The notes under the pieces are model-generated. The model had not been told where the DNA came from. It made no database searches and saw only the letters and a program-made list of their open reading frames with translations. A program made the position numbers and the translations under genes. From assembly GCA_963792365.1 (NCBI GenBank), contig CAWBVW010000007.1, positions 248,001 through 312,000 of the forward strand: a stretch of 64,000 nt of DNA, read 5' to 3'. The number at the start of each line of letters is the position of its first letter. Within the stretch, counting starts at the first letter, position 1. The DNA is from JAOUGY01 sp963792365 (lineage in GTDB: Bacteria; Actinomycetota; Acidimicrobiia; Spongiisociales; ZC4RG35). This document shows, piece after piece, positions 50,895 through 60,801 of the stretch.

Positions 50895-51953
50895 GTGCCA
50901 TCACCTGATCTCGTCCTCGCACCCCACGATCCGCGTATCACCGGACTGGTTCCGGCGTGGGATGCCTGCGCCGAGTCGACAGGAGGAACCTTCTTCCAGA
51001 CCGGAACCTGGGCTCTGGCATGGTGGGAGCACTTGGCTGGTCGTCCTGAGACGAACGTGGGGTTCTGGACAGATGGATTGGGGTCGGTCACCACGGTTGC
51101 CGCCGTGTCCAAGATCGAGCAACCCCTGTTCCGCGGATCCGGTCCCAAGGTGGCGATGTGGACGAACACCGGAAGCGGTGCAGGCGCAGGCGATCATCTG
51201 GGCTGGACGAGTACCGAGTCGTCGCAAGATGACGTGATCCGGTGGATCCTCGAGACCACCCGTGGTCCGGTGATGTTGTCCAACCTGGCTCCCGGCCAGA
51301 CCGGCGGGCTGGCGGCCGCAGGATTCGAGCGGTTCGAGGAGTCGGCGACGCTTGCTGCCACCCTGGGCACGGGTGATGACTGGTTTCCGGGATCGAACGA
51401 CTTCCGCAAGAAACTGAGATACGCAAGACGTCAGCTGGAGAAGCTCGGCGTGGAGCTCGAGATGGTTGGGCGTTCAGGGATCGATCGGACGCTGTTCGCT
51501 CGCCTGCTCGAGCTTCACGCAGTCCGAAGCGAGAGCTTGGGCTGGGCGACCCACTTCTCCGAGGATCGCCTCGACTTCCACATGCAGTTGATTGCTTCGA
51601 CGACCGACGCGAGAGGGCCCATGGCCTGTGTCGCCCGACAGGGGGACACCGTTGTGGGAGTGCTCTACGGATTCCGCTTCGGCGACACGTTTGCCTACTA
51701 CCAGACCGGGTGGTCGAAGGAGTTCGTCAAACAGAGCCTGGGGTCGGTGCTGGTGGCCACCACGATGGAGTGGGCGGCAGGCGAGGGTCTCTCCAAGTTC
51801 GATTTCCTGCGCGGAGACGACGAATACAAGCGGCGCTTCGGCGCCAAGCCATACACCGACGAGACGTGGTTGCTCGACCGAGGGCTGGCAGGGAAGACCT
51901 TGAAGGCACGGCAGGCGGCCGCGGACATGTTGCGCAAACGGAGCGCCACATGA
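50895..51953 (+). CDS. CelD/BcsL-type GNAT acyltransferase (Acetyltransf_6)
   Basis: A 352-residue protein of the FemAB/CelD-like GNAT group. Motifs include NDFRKKLRYARRQLEKLGVE, ACVARQGDTVVGVLYGFR and LSKFDFLRGDDEYKRRFG. Such proteins are common in polysaccharide clusters and probably transfer acyl or amino acyl groups to glycan precursors. ATGA overlap with the following sulfotransferase. Confidence 0.88.
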   Translation: MPSPDLVLAPHDPRITGLVPAWDACAESTGGTFFQTGTWALAWWEHLAGRPETNVGFWTDGLGSVTTVAAVSKIEQPLFRGSGPKVAMWTNTGSGAGAGDHLGWTSTESSQDDVIRWILETTRGPVMLSNLAPGQTGGLAAAGFERFEESATLAATLGTGDDWFPGSNDFRKKLRYARRQLEKLGVELEMVGRSGIDRTLFARLLELHAVRSESLGWATHFSEDRLDFHMQLIASTTDARGPMACVARQGDTVVGVLYGFRFGDTFAYYQTGWSKEFVKQSLGSVLVATTMEWAAGEGLSKFDFLRGDDEYKRRFGAKPYTDETWLLDRGLAGKTLKARQAAADMLRKRSAT

Positions 51954-52819
51954 AACCCCGTGCGCTGGGAAAACAGGTCGTCAGAACGGTTCAGCGAGCG
52001 GAAATGCTCGTCTCCTCGCCCGAGCGAGCGATGATTCGTCGTGGGATTCTCAATACGAATCGGCTGCGGCTTCCCGACTTCCTCGGGCTGGGGGCACCCA
52101 AGTCGGGTTCGACCTGGCTTCATCACAACCTGGACGCACATCCAGACGTGTTCGTGCCGCCCGAAAAAGAGCTTCACTACTTCTGCCACTTCCATCACCG
52201 GAGTATTCGCTGGTACGCCGGCAAGTTCGAAGCGGCTGGTGACCGGGTCTGCGGCGAGATCACGCCGAACTACGCATCCCTGGGCGACGGACTCATAGAC
52301 GAGGTCGCCGATCTGATGCCAGATGCCAAGTTGCTCCTCATGGTGCGGCACCCGGTCGATCGGGCGTGGTCACACGCCCAGATGAATCTGGCGCGTCAGC
52401 GGGGACGAACCGTCGACCAGGTTCCGAGAGACGAGTTCATCGCCCACTTCCGATCGGTGCACAGCATCGCTTCGGGCGACTACCAGTCCATCATCGATCG
52501 CTGGACCCGCCGCTACCCCGACGATCAACTGTGGTTGGGGACGTACGACCGAATGGTGAGCGACCCGAAGGGCCTCCTCACCTCGGTCTTTGAGTTTCTC
52601 GACGTCGAGAGCGACGTCGATTGGGCCGCTTTCCCCGCCTCGACCGTGATCGACCGCGGGCGGCCGGGCTCGGACGACCTGGTCGGCCGACGAGGGGGCG
52701 GCACTGAACTCCCGGAGGAACTCGCAAGGGAACTGTGGAGCATCTGGGCGCCCAGGATCGAGGCACTCGGCAAGCACTACCCGGAGGTGACCGGGCGGTG
52801 GGCGGCCAATCCGACCTGA
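51950..52819 (+). CDS. Sulfotransferase family protein
   Basis: A 289-residue sulfotransferase. The 5'-phosphosulfate loop is GAPKSGSTWL (48-57), KELHYF follows, and MVRHPVDRAWSHAQM (131-145) is the 3'-phosphate site. Overlaps the upstream acyltransferase by ATGA, suggesting both modify the same glycan. It would use PAPS from cysDNC. Confidence 0.92.
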   Translation: MKPRALGKQVVRTVQRAEMLVSSPERAMIRRGILNTNRLRLPDFLGLGAPKSGSTWLHHNLDAHPDVFVPPEKELHYFCHFHHRSIRWYAGKFEAAGDRVCGEITPNYASLGDGLIDEVADLMPDAKLLLMVRHPVDRAWSHAQMNLARQRGRTVDQVPRDEFIAHFRSVHSIASGDYQSIIDRWTRRYPDDQLWLGTYDRMVSDPKGLLTSVFEFLDVESDVDWAAFPASTVIDRGRPGSDDLVGRRGGGTELPEELARELWSIWAPRIEALGKHYPEVTGRWAANPT

Positions 52820-52953
52820 GGACGGATGACAATCCGCATCGGGAGCCTCGTGGTGCTCAGGCCAACGCCACTCACAACCGCCCTTCCAGGCAACGACCAT
52901 CCTCTTGCGAGCCTTCGCCCACGCGCTACCGTCCAGGCGTTGTCGGGAGTGCC

Positions 52954-53163
52954 ATGGACTGGGCTGTATCACCCTGGAACGACATACTGTCTGTCGCCCT
53001 CATCGTGCTTGTGCCTCTGGTCGTAGTTGGCGGCACGATCGCCGCCATAGTGGTGGGCAGGAGACGACGGACCTGGCGGTGGGCCGTGGGAAGCCTCGCA
53101 GTCCTTGCTGTCGACCTCTTCGTCGTCTACGTGGTGTTCGCTTCTACTCTTCAGCTCGGCTGA
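52954..53163 (+). CDS. Small two-helix membrane protein
   Basis: A 69-residue protein with two hydrophobic segments (LSVALIVLVPLVVVGGTIAA and WAVGSLAVLAVDLFVVYVV) separated by GRRRRTWR. Unknown family. Promoter or RBS signals are weak (GGGAG 5 bases before ATG). A possible terminator follows at 53174. Confidence 0.5.
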   Translation: MDWAVSPWNDILSVALIVLVPLVVVGGTIAAIVVGRRRRTWRWAVGSLAVLAVDLFVVYVVFASTLQLG

Positions 53164-53173
53164 CAACAGGAAC

Positions 53174-53194
53174 AAGGTCCACCCCGGTGACCTT
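53174..53194. terminator. Possible weak hairpin
   Basis: AAGGTC at 53174-53179 and GACCTT at 53189-53194 can pair across a 9-base loop shortly after the small membrane protein gene. Short stem, so low confidence. The rest of 53164-53387 shows no gene. Confidence 0.35.
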
Positions 53195-53387
53195 CTGCCC
53201 TCGCTCTTGCGATCGCTCGATGGGTCGGAACGCAGGCGCAGTACGCCTCGTTCAGATTCGCCTCTCACGCCTTCGAGGGTTGCTCTGAGTGTCGTTCATC
53301 TGCTCGAGTTGATGTGTCCGGAGGGAACCAGATCGTCGGAGCATTACGGACGAGCCTTCCATGCCTGGGCCGCCCTGCTCCATGCCC

Positions 53388-54539
53388 TCACATGCCGAGC
53401 ACGTCGAGATACATCTGCTCGAGCCGCTTCGTGACCTCTTCGATCCGGTAGTTGGCCTCGATCTCCTGCCGCGCAGCAGCGGCCAGTTTGTGTCGGATCT
53501 CGGCGTCGTCGAGCAGACCGGAGACCGACTCGGCAAGGTCGGAGGCATCCGCCGCACGGAACATGACGCCCGTACGGCCCGGGTCGATGATCTCGTCGAA
53601 CGGAGGGGCATCGGAGACCGCGCACACCGCCGCCTGGGCAGCCATCGCCTCCAGAAGCGACACCCCGAGACCCTCGAACAAGGACGGGAACACGAAGACA
53701 TCGGCCGCAGCCAGCAACTGAGGGACGTCGTCGCGTACCCCGAGAAAGCGAACGTGACGCTCCAAACTCAGTCTCTCGACGAGTTCACGGAGCTGGCCGG
53801 TCGAATTCCCGTCGCGTCCGGCAAACACGGCGACGACCTCGGGATGGCGAGCCGCGATGGCCGGCAGCGCCTCGAGAAGATACCGCTGCCCCTTCTGTGG
53901 CTCCTGACGGGCCACGTTCAACAGCATCGGCGCCGAGGGGTCCACTCCGATCGACACCCGCACGGCGACCCGATCGACGGTGTTGCGCTCGAAGCGATCG
54001 AGGTCGATGCCCCGCGGGATCACCACCAGGCGTTCGGGGTTGATTCCGACGTTGCTCTGCCAGGACCGGGCGACCGCCTGTGTCAGCGCATGGAAGCGGG
54101 CAACCGGCTTCATCGTGATTCGGTCGATCATCCGGTGCACCCCGAGTTTGAGCCGGTTCACCGACGGGTTGTCGATCGTTCTCACCGGATCGTGGCTGAT
54201 GTTCACCAGACTCTCGACGACCCGTATGCCACGGCGCCATCCGATGAGCCTCGACGCCAATGCGGCCTCGGCCAGCGAGCAGTGAATGAGGTCTGGTCGC
54301 CGATCCGCGACGAAAGCATCGAGCGCACGAATGATCTCCCATCTCCCGGGACTGGCACCGATCGGGAACAGGCCATGCTTGGCGACGTCCGGAAGCGGGT
54401 CGGTGTCGTCCCTGCGAAAGATGTAGGCGACCTCGTGAGAGAGATCGGGATGATCGAACATCCGAAGATTCGTGTAGAGCTGGTTCTCTGCTCCGCCCGA
54501 GGTCCCGAACCGGTTGATGACGTGGAGGACGCGTGCCAT
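53388..54539 (-). CDS. Glycosyltransferase family 4
   Basis: A 383-residue GT-B glycosyltransferase: ARVLHVINRFGTSGGAENQL start, LLNVARQEPQKGQRYLLEAL donor domain, and FPSLFEGLGVSLLEAMAAQA EX7E region. Its ATG is two bases after the deacetylase stop, so both belong to one operon. Confidence 0.94.
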   Translation of the reverse strand: MARVLHVINRFGTSGGAENQLYTNLRMFDHPDLSHEVAYIFRRDDTDPLPDVAKHGLFPIGASPGRWEIIRALDAFVADRRPDLIHCSLAEAALASRLIGWRRGIRVVESLVNISHDPVRTIDNPSVNRLKLGVHRMIDRITMKPVARFHALTQAVARSWQSNVGINPERLVVIPRGIDLDRFERNTVDRVAVRVSIGVDPSAPMLLNVARQEPQKGQRYLLEALPAIAARHPEVVAVFAGRDGNSTGQLRELVERLSLERHVRFLGVRDDVPQLLAAADVFVFPSLFEGLGVSLLEAMAAQAAVCAVSDAPPFDEIIDPGRTGVMFRAADASDLAESVSGLLDDAEIRHKLAAAARQEIEANYRIEEVTKRLEQMYLDVLGM

Positions 54540-54540
54540 C

Positions 54541-55374
54541 TCAGGGCCCCGTATAGCCGGCGAGGCGCCGTCGGATCATGTCCTCGAGGCGGAACCCGCC
54601 ACGGAGTCGTGGCCGAAAGAACGTCCATCCATCGGACAGCTGGACGGGAAGACGCGGGATGGCGTGGGGAGGCGCAAACCGGCTGGTGGCGCACCCCGCC
54701 ACCGTCGCCGACACGTACGCCTGCTTGATGACCCGATCGGCGTCCGGCGACCAATACCCCCACGGATAGGTGAAGTGTCGAGGTCGGGCGCCGGTTCGTT
54801 CTTCGATGAGGGCGTTGGACGTGCCCACTTCATGTTCGATCTCGTCCGGCGAGACGAGCCGCAGATCAGGATGGGTGTGAGTGTGAGCACCAAGCGTGGC
54901 CAGACCCGACTCGAGCATGTCGCCCACCGCATTCCAACTGACCGGTGTCGAGAGCCCGTCGTCCCTGAGGGGCACGCCAGACTCGATGGGTTGCGAGGTC
55001 AGATAGAGCACGAAAGGGAGGCCCAGCTCACGAAGCAGCGGAAAGCCGTTGTCGTACATGTCCCGATAGCCGTCGTCGAATGTGATCACATAGGAGGTCT
55101 CCGGTGAGTCGGGGTTTGCGAGGACCTCCTCGAGGCTGCGGACTCGACCCGAATCTGCCAGCCACCGCATCTGACGTTCGAACGCATCGACGTCCAGATC
55201 CATCTCGACGCCGTTCCCTGCGTCGACCTGGTGATAGATGAGCAACCGAGCCCCCTCGAGCTCAGGAGAGAGCAGGTCGGTCACGGCCGAGAGACCCTTG
55301 AGGGCTTGGCGTGCGAGCCGCTTCGGATCGATCTTCGAAGAAGAGGAACCGGGTGCGTCGGTTGATCCAACCAT
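54541..55374 (-). CDS. Polysaccharide deacetylase (NodB domain)
   Basis: A 277-residue carbohydrate esterase 4 protein. YVITFDDGYRDM (Asp100, Asp101) and GAHTHTHPDL (His164, His168) are the metal-binding motifs. No clear signal peptide. Cotranscribed with the downstream glycosyltransferase. Confidence 0.92.
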   Translation of the reverse strand: MVGSTDAPGSSSSKIDPKRLARQALKGLSAVTDLLSPELEGARLLIYHQVDAGNGVEMDLDVDAFERQMRWLADSGRVRSLEEVLANPDSPETSYVITFDDGYRDMYDNGFPLLRELGLPFVLYLTSQPIESGVPLRDDGLSTPVSWNAVGDMLESGLATLGAHTHTHPDLRLVSPDEIEHEVGTSNALIEERTGARPRHFTYPWGYWSPDADRVIKQAYVSATVAGCATSRFAPPHAIPRLPVQLSDGWTFFRPRLRGGFRLEDMIRRRLAGYTGP

Positions 55375-55440
55375 GCTGTCAGTGTGACCTGGGTTCGCCC
55401 AGAAGCAAGCTGGACTGGCCTCGGTGCGTCTTCGCCGAGA

Positions 55441-57468
55441 TCAATTCCAGCTGATCGCCTGTTCGGACTCCAGCTCGCGCAGGTCGACGACCTCGTCGAT
55501 GCCCTTCATGGCGGCGACGACCTTGACGGTGTCGACGAGTTGGTCGCGACGCTCGCCCTTTGCCATGTCGGTGAGATCACGAATGGCCTCGAACAGCGCC
55601 AACGGGCCTGGGGCCGAGGGCCGAGCGAGATTGATCTTCGGATGGTCGCTGGGCAGCAACGGCATCTCGGAGAGGATCTCGGCCAGCTTCTCGCCCGGGC
55701 GGATACCCGTGACAGCCACCTCGATGTCGCGTCCCGGCACGAGCCCGGCGAGGCGGATCATGCGTCGAGCCAGGTCCATCACCTTCACGGGTTCTCCCAT
55801 GTCGAGCACGAAGACCTCGCCTCCTTCGGCGAGCGTCGCCGACTGGAGCACCAACTGCACGGCCTCCGGGACGGTCATGAAGAATCGCGTCATTGCGGGG
55901 TCGGTGATCGTGACAGGGCCACCAGAGTGGATCTGGTGTACGAAAGTCGGCACCACGCTGCCTCGTGATCCGAGCACATTTCCGAACCGGACCGCCGTGT
56001 AGACGCAACCGTCTCGGCGCTCATTGGCGAGCTGGGTGAGCATTTCGGCGACCCGCTTGGTGGCGCCCATCACACTCGACGGCTCGACTGCCTTGTCGGT
56101 CGAGATGAGCACGAAGCGATCTGCTCCCACCTTGGAGACCGCGTCGATCACGTTCTTGGTCCCCAGCACGTTGGTGAACACAGCCTCCTCCGGGAAGTGC
56201 TCGAGCACCGGGACGTGCTTGAGGGCGGCTGCGTGGAACACAACCTCAGGACACTGCTCCACCATCACCCGGACCACCTTCTCGGCGTCACGAATGTCAC
56301 ACAGCACCGGATGGATCGCTCCGTCCTGGTTCCCCACCCGGAGAATGGTCTCATGAAGATGGGTCTCGTCGTTGTCGAGGGCGATCACGGCGGCCGGATC
56401 GAAGGCGCTCACCTGTCGGACGATCTCAGACCCGATCGACCCACCGGCACCGGTGACCAGAACCCTGCGTCCCTTGACGAGCCGTTCGACGTCGCCCAGG
56501 TCGGTCGCGATCTCCGGTCGAGGGAGAAGATCTTGAAACTCGATGTCACGGATGTCGATCGGCGATTCGGCACCATCGAGCACGGACCCCGCTCCCGGGG
56601 CCACCCGGAGCCGCACGTCGACCGACGTGCAGACGTCAACAACCCTTCTGATCAGGTCGCTCTCGACCTCTCCGGCCACCACGACCTGTTGGGCATTGTG
56701 CTCGCGAACGAGCGCCGGAAGTTCTTCGAGGCTGCCGAGGATTGGAAGTCCTGCCAGCCGGCGATGAGTGAGCGCCCTCCCGGGAGACACGAATCCAGCG
56801 ATCTCGGCGCTTTGACCGAGGCGGAGCACCTCTCGCACGAAGTCTGCGGCCGACTTCCCGTCACCGACCACCAACGTGACCGGATGATCGGCGGCGATGG
56901 ACCGACGAAGCGAGAACAGCCGCGAACGGAAACGAATCAAGCCCATGCCGGCGAGCACCAGAAAGCTTCCGACGATCGCCACACCATAAGGAAAGCGCCG
57001 AGGGCCATCGGTGATGACGTCGGCAAGAGGCGTCACGACGAGCACGATGACGCCGGCCGCCGCGATGTTCGAGATGATCACCTTTCGGGCCTCAGAAATC
57101 GACGCGTACTCCCACATGTGTCCGTACGTGCCGGTTGCCAGGTTGGCGAGGAGATGAACGGCGACCAGGATCGGAAGGATCCGGCCGAGCCCTGTCCAGA
57201 ACAGCGCAGGACGCTCAACTGCACCGTCGAGCATTCTCAAAGCTGTGGCCATCGTGTACCCGGCGACGATGATGAACACGTCGACGACGGCAAACGAGAT
57301 GTCCGCTCGCAGGCGCAACGCCGCCTGGAGCGCTCGGCCCCAGATGCGACCTGCAAACCGCTTCGAAGCGGTGTCCCCCATCTGGCCGCGGACCGCGTGG
57401 CTGTCGCCAGCCAACGTCTCAGACCTCTCCACGCAATCCTCCCACACAATCCAACGAAAGTGCCCCAC
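55441..57468 (-). CDS. CapD/WbpM-type nucleotide-sugar 4,6-dehydratase
   Basis: A large membrane-anchored dehydratase/epimerase for surface glycan precursors. Four N-terminal transmembrane helices, a CoA-binding-like Rossmann domain (TLVVGDGKSAADFVREVL), then the catalytic domain with VTGAGGSIGSEIVRQV and STDKAVEPSSVMGATKR, where Met takes the place of the usual Tyr of YxxxK as in WbpM-like enzymes. The start is uncertain; an ATG at 57381 fits length and membrane start better than 57468. Confidence 0.92.
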   Translation of the reverse strand: MGHFRWIVWEDCVERSETLAGDSHAVRGQMGDTASKRFAGRIWGRALQAALRLRADISFAVVDVFIIVAGYTMATALRMLDGAVERPALFWTGLGRILPILVAVHLLANLATGTYGHMWEYASISEARKVIISNIAAAGVIVLVVTPLADVITDGPRRFPYGVAIVGSFLVLAGMGLIRFRSRLFSLRRSIAADHPVTLVVGDGKSAADFVREVLRLGQSAEIAGFVSPGRALTHRRLAGLPILGSLEELPALVREHNAQQVVVAGEVESDLIRRVVDVCTSVDVRLRVAPGAGSVLDGAESPIDIRDIEFQDLLPRPEIATDLGDVERLVKGRRVLVTGAGGSIGSEIVRQVSAFDPAAVIALDNDETHLHETILRVGNQDGAIHPVLCDIRDAEKVVRVMVEQCPEVVFHAAALKHVPVLEHFPEEAVFTNVLGTKNVIDAVSKVGADRFVLISTDKAVEPSSVMGATKRVAEMLTQLANERRDGCVYTAVRFGNVLGSRGSVVPTFVHQIHSGGPVTITDPAMTRFFMTVPEAVQLVLQSATLAEGGEVFVLDMGEPVKVMDLARRMIRLAGLVPGRDIEVAVTGIRPGEKLAEILSEMPLLPSDHPKINLARPSAPGPLALFEAIRDLTDMAKGERRDQLVDTVKVVAAMKGIDEVVDLRELESEQAISWN

Positions 57469-57733
57469 AACGAACAGCTTTCGTTCCCCGTATCACCCTT
57501 ACCGACGGCACCCCTCATGCCGCATCTCGGTCGGCCTGGTCTGCGTCTGGCAGACGACCCCTCCGTGGCCAACCGATCGACAACGTACCCCAGCACCCTC
57601 TACGAGTCCATGGGTCAGTTTCCCTATTCCGTATTCAAGCCGATCCATCAGAATGACTGTTGATACTTCAATGGTGTTTTTACGGGAGGTCGGTTACATC
57701 TGGCTTTCAGTGACCGACCAATCGAGGGGCGAG
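57469..57733. promoter_or_regulatory. Divergent intergenic region of glycan genes
   Basis: A ~265-base region, longer if the later CapD start at 57381 is used, separating the minus-strand dehydratase from a plus-strand glycosyltransferase. It includes a relatively AT-rich stretch around 57620-57700 where promoters are likely. I see no clear consensus promoter or coding gene. Confidence 0.35.
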
Positions 57734-58846
57734 ATGAACAGGGCCACAGGAAACCGGCGTACACGCGTGCTCGTGCTCATCAAGGGCCTGGGCATGGGAG
57801 GGGCGGAACAGCTGATCGTCGAGTCGGCGAAGGTGTGGGATCGGGACCGCTTCGAATACGAGGTCGCCTATGTGCTTCCGTGGAAGGATCAGCTCGCCGA
57901 GGCGATCCGGCTGACCGGTATCCCCGTGCACTGCTTAGGCGACAGCTCCGGACGCATGGGCCCGGGCACGATTCGGCGCTTCCGTGACCTGGTCGACCGG
58001 TTCGACCCCGATCTCATCCACGCCCACCTCCCCTCGACAGGTGTGCTGGCGCGTCTATTCGGAGGACGACCGATGGTGTACACAGAGCACAACCTCGCGG
58101 ACTCATACCGCTTCCCGACCGGCTGGCTGAACCGGGTCACATACGGCCGCAATCGTGCTGTCGGCGCCGTGTCCGACGCCGTTGCAGCCAGTCTGACGGG
58201 ATATCCGGGGCCGCGTTCCCAGGTGATACCGAACGGCGTCGCAGTGACCGTCACGGACGGCGAACGGTCGGCTGCCCGCTCAGAACTCGGGCTCGACGAT
58301 TCCACACCGCTGATCGTTCACGTAGGGAACATCCGTCCTCTCAAGGGCCACGAGAACCTGATCGCCGCAGCATCGATTCTCAGAACATCGGTCCCTCGCT
58401 TCCTCATCGCCAGCATCGGGGGTGAGAAGAACCCCGGTGATCTCGAACGGGTCAGAGCATCGGCTGCGGCGGCCGGTGTCGGCGAACTCGTCAGGTTCAT
58501 GGGACGCCGGGACGATGCGCGGAGCTTCATTGCTGCTGCCGACGTGTTCGTGAACCCGAGCGAGGTCGAAGGCCTGCCGCTGGTAGTGCTGGAGGCGCTG
58601 GCCCTCTCCCGGCCGGTGGTCGCAACGGCCGTTGGAGGGGTGCCGTCTGTGGTGATCGACGGCACGACCGGTCGGCTGGTGCCGCCGAAGGATCCAACTG
58701 CATTGGCGCATGCACTCGCACAGATGATCGGGGACGACGATCGATCCGAACTCGGGGCAGCAGGATGTGCGCTCGTCGAGGAACGCTACGGCGCCGCCGC
58801 CATGGTGGAGTCGTACGAGCGGATATATGAGGAGATCACCGGATGA
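57734..58846 (+). CDS. Glycosyltransferase family 4
   Basis: A 370-residue GT-B glycosyltransferase with LVLIKGLGMGGAEQLIVESA at the N-terminus, VHVGNIRPLKGHENLIAA and NPSEVEGLPLVVLEALALSR. ATG at 57734 has GAGGGG upstream. Overlaps the next gene by ATGA. Confidence 0.93.
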   Translation: MNRATGNRRTRVLVLIKGLGMGGAEQLIVESAKVWDRDRFEYEVAYVLPWKDQLAEAIRLTGIPVHCLGDSSGRMGPGTIRRFRDLVDRFDPDLIHAHLPSTGVLARLFGGRPMVYTEHNLADSYRFPTGWLNRVTYGRNRAVGAVSDAVAASLTGYPGPRSQVIPNGVAVTVTDGERSAARSELGLDDSTPLIVHVGNIRPLKGHENLIAAASILRTSVPRFLIASIGGEKNPGDLERVRASAAAAGVGELVRFMGRRDDARSFIAAADVFVNPSEVEGLPLVVLEALALSRPVVATAVGGVPSVVIDGTTGRLVPPKDPTALAHALAQMIGDDDRSELGAAGCALVEERYGAAAMVESYERIYEEITG

Positions 58847-59790
58847 CCGAGCGGTACAGCATCCGACCGATGGTGGAGGATGATCTCGACGAGGTGCTGG
58901 AGGTGATGCGCCTGTCACTGGGCGAGTCTGAGGTCAACCGACGCAACACCGAGCTCTTCTCGTGGAAGCACTTCGACAATCCCTTCGGGCGATCGATCAT
59001 CCTCGTCGCCGACGCCGGGGGGACCGTCGCCGGACTCAGGGCGTTCATGCGATGGAACTTGGCGACTCCGGAGGGACGCACCGTTCGCTGTGTCCGTCCC
59101 GTCGACACCGCCACCCACCCGGACTTCCGCCGCATGGGGATCTTCCGCAATCTGACCATGTCGGCGCTGGAGGAGGCCAGAGCGGACGGAGTCGATCTCG
59201 TGTTCAACACTCCCAACGCCGACTCGGGGGCCGGCTACCGGTCGATGGGATGGAAGGACGTGCAGCCGATCGGCGCCCTGGTCCGACCCAAACGTCCGTG
59301 GCGTGCCAAAGCCATCGAGACCCAGGTCGACCGGTCGTCGTTCGTGCCGGGCGGTATCGATCCTCAGCCCATCGACACCCCGGACCGGCCCCCGCGCGGG
59401 CTACGCACCAGTCGCGATGCGGCCTACAGGAAGTGGCGATTCGTCGACCACCCGACCGCCGGGTACCGCATGGTCCGCCACGCGGGCGGCGCAGTCATGC
59501 TCCGACCCAACGTACGCAACGGCCGCCACGAAGTGGTGGTGTCCGATCTCGTCGGGTCGGTGACGAGATCCGCCTTCCGGGCGGCAGCACATGCCACCGA
59601 CGCCCACTACCTCGTCGCGTGGTTCTCTGACCGCACTCCCGAGCGCACCGCCGCGCACAAATCGGCCTTCGCTCCGGTTCCCGGGCTGACCGCCCTCACG
59701 CAGGTGGCGCTCCCGCTCACCGAACTCGACCGCGACGTTTTCGACCCGGCGAACTGGGACCTGAGCACCGGCGACCTCGAGTTGTTGTGA
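58843..59790 (+). CDS. GNAT-family acetyltransferase
   Basis: A 315-residue protein with an N-terminal GNAT domain (VDTATHPDFRRMGIFRNL is the acetyl-CoA loop; FNTPNADSGAGYRSMGWKDV follows). The C-terminal ~150 residues are a second domain seen in polysaccharide-cluster GNATs. Coupled to the upstream glycosyltransferase; likely acetylates a glycan precursor. Confidence 0.85.
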   Translation: MTERYSIRPMVEDDLDEVLEVMRLSLGESEVNRRNTELFSWKHFDNPFGRSIILVADAGGTVAGLRAFMRWNLATPEGRTVRCVRPVDTATHPDFRRMGIFRNLTMSALEEARADGVDLVFNTPNADSGAGYRSMGWKDVQPIGALVRPKRPWRAKAIETQVDRSSFVPGGIDPQPIDTPDRPPRGLRTSRDAAYRKWRFVDHPTAGYRMVRHAGGAVMLRPNVRNGRHEVVVSDLVGSVTRSAFRAAAHATDAHYLVAWFSDRTPERTAAHKSAFAPVPGLTALTQVALPLTELDRDVFDPANWDLSTGDLELL

Positions 59791-59835
59791 GGCGTGGAGC
59801 AACGCCGGTCCACGGTCCCTGGCTTCTGGAGCGCT

Positions 59836-60801
59836 TCACTCCGCCGGGTCGTACCTGATGTCGCCGACGACGGAGGCGTAGGCCGTCGCAGCCAACACGA
59901 GCACGACCGCAAGCGCGGCGGCCGCTGCGATGCTCCGACCGGCAACTACGACGACCACGACGGCGGCCACGGCGTTCATGAGAGCCGATGACGCAGCAAT
60001 TCGTCGGACGCTCCACCCGACATCGTGGAGCCTGTCGTACGTGTGGGATCGATCACCGGCGAAGAGCGGGACTCCGGCCCTTCGTCGGCGAAGGAGTGTC
60101 GACCCGAGGTCGACGAGGAAAACGGTGGCACAGGCCGCCCCGGCCATCATGTCGAGGGGTCCGGTTCCGGACACTCCCAGTTCCACGATCACGGCAGTGA
60201 GGATGGTCCCAACCGTGTAGCTGCCGTTGTCGCCGAGGAACAACCGAGCGGGATTCCAGTTGTGTGGGAGGAATCCGATGAGGGCTCCCGCACCCACCAG
60301 CACGAGGAGCCGGGCGTCGGACGTGAAGGTGGGGAACATGATGATCCCGAGCAACCCGGCTGCTGCCGAACTGGTGACCAGTCCGTCGAGACCATCGAAC
60401 AGGTTCACCGCGTTGATCAGCACCACCGTGGCGACTGCACCGATCACAGCCTCGACCACGCCGATGGTTCCCCCGAGCAAAGGGCCCGCCACCAGGATGA
60501 CCCCGATGAGGGACTCCACGACCAAGCGCACCTTTGGCGACAGATCGAGACGATCATCGACCAGGCCCAGGCCGGCTGCCAGGAGGACGGCCAGGACGGT
60601 CGAGGTGCTGAGAGTCCCGGCGGCCGCTGCTCCCCCCAGGAATCCGGCGACCACGCCTATGCCCCCCAGGGGTGGAATCGGTCGACTGTGGGTCTTGAGC
60701 TCGCCGTCGGGCAGATCCACCAATCCGAGACGGGGACCGACGGCACCCGCAAGCGCCGCCACCAGATACGACACCACCGCCGCGATCGCAAAGATCGTCA
60801 T
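59836..60801 (-). CDS. WecA/MraY-type phosphoglycosyltransferase (GT family 4)
   Basis: A 321-residue polytopic membrane enzyme predicted to transfer a sugar-1-phosphate to undecaprenyl phosphate, the first step of lipid-linked glycan synthesis. Key motifs are GLGLVDDRLDLSPKVRL, NAVNLFDGLDGL, RLFLGDNGSYTVG and FAGDRSHTYDRL. Start chosen at 60801 for its ATGA overlap with the upstream glycosyltransferase. Confidence 0.93.
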   Translation of the reverse strand: MTIFAIAAVVSYLVAALAGAVGPRLGLVDLPDGELKTHSRPIPPLGGIGVVAGFLGGAAAAGTLSTSTVLAVLLAAGLGLVDDRLDLSPKVRLVVESLIGVILVAGPLLGGTIGVVEAVIGAVATVVLINAVNLFDGLDGLVTSSAAAGLLGIIMFPTFTSDARLLVLVGAGALIGFLPHNWNPARLFLGDNGSYTVGTILTAVIVELGVSGTGPLDMMAGAACATVFLVDLGSTLLRRRRAGVPLFAGDRSHTYDRLHDVGWSVRRIAASSALMNAVAAVVVVVVAGRSIAAAAALAVVLVLAATAYASVVGDIRYDPAE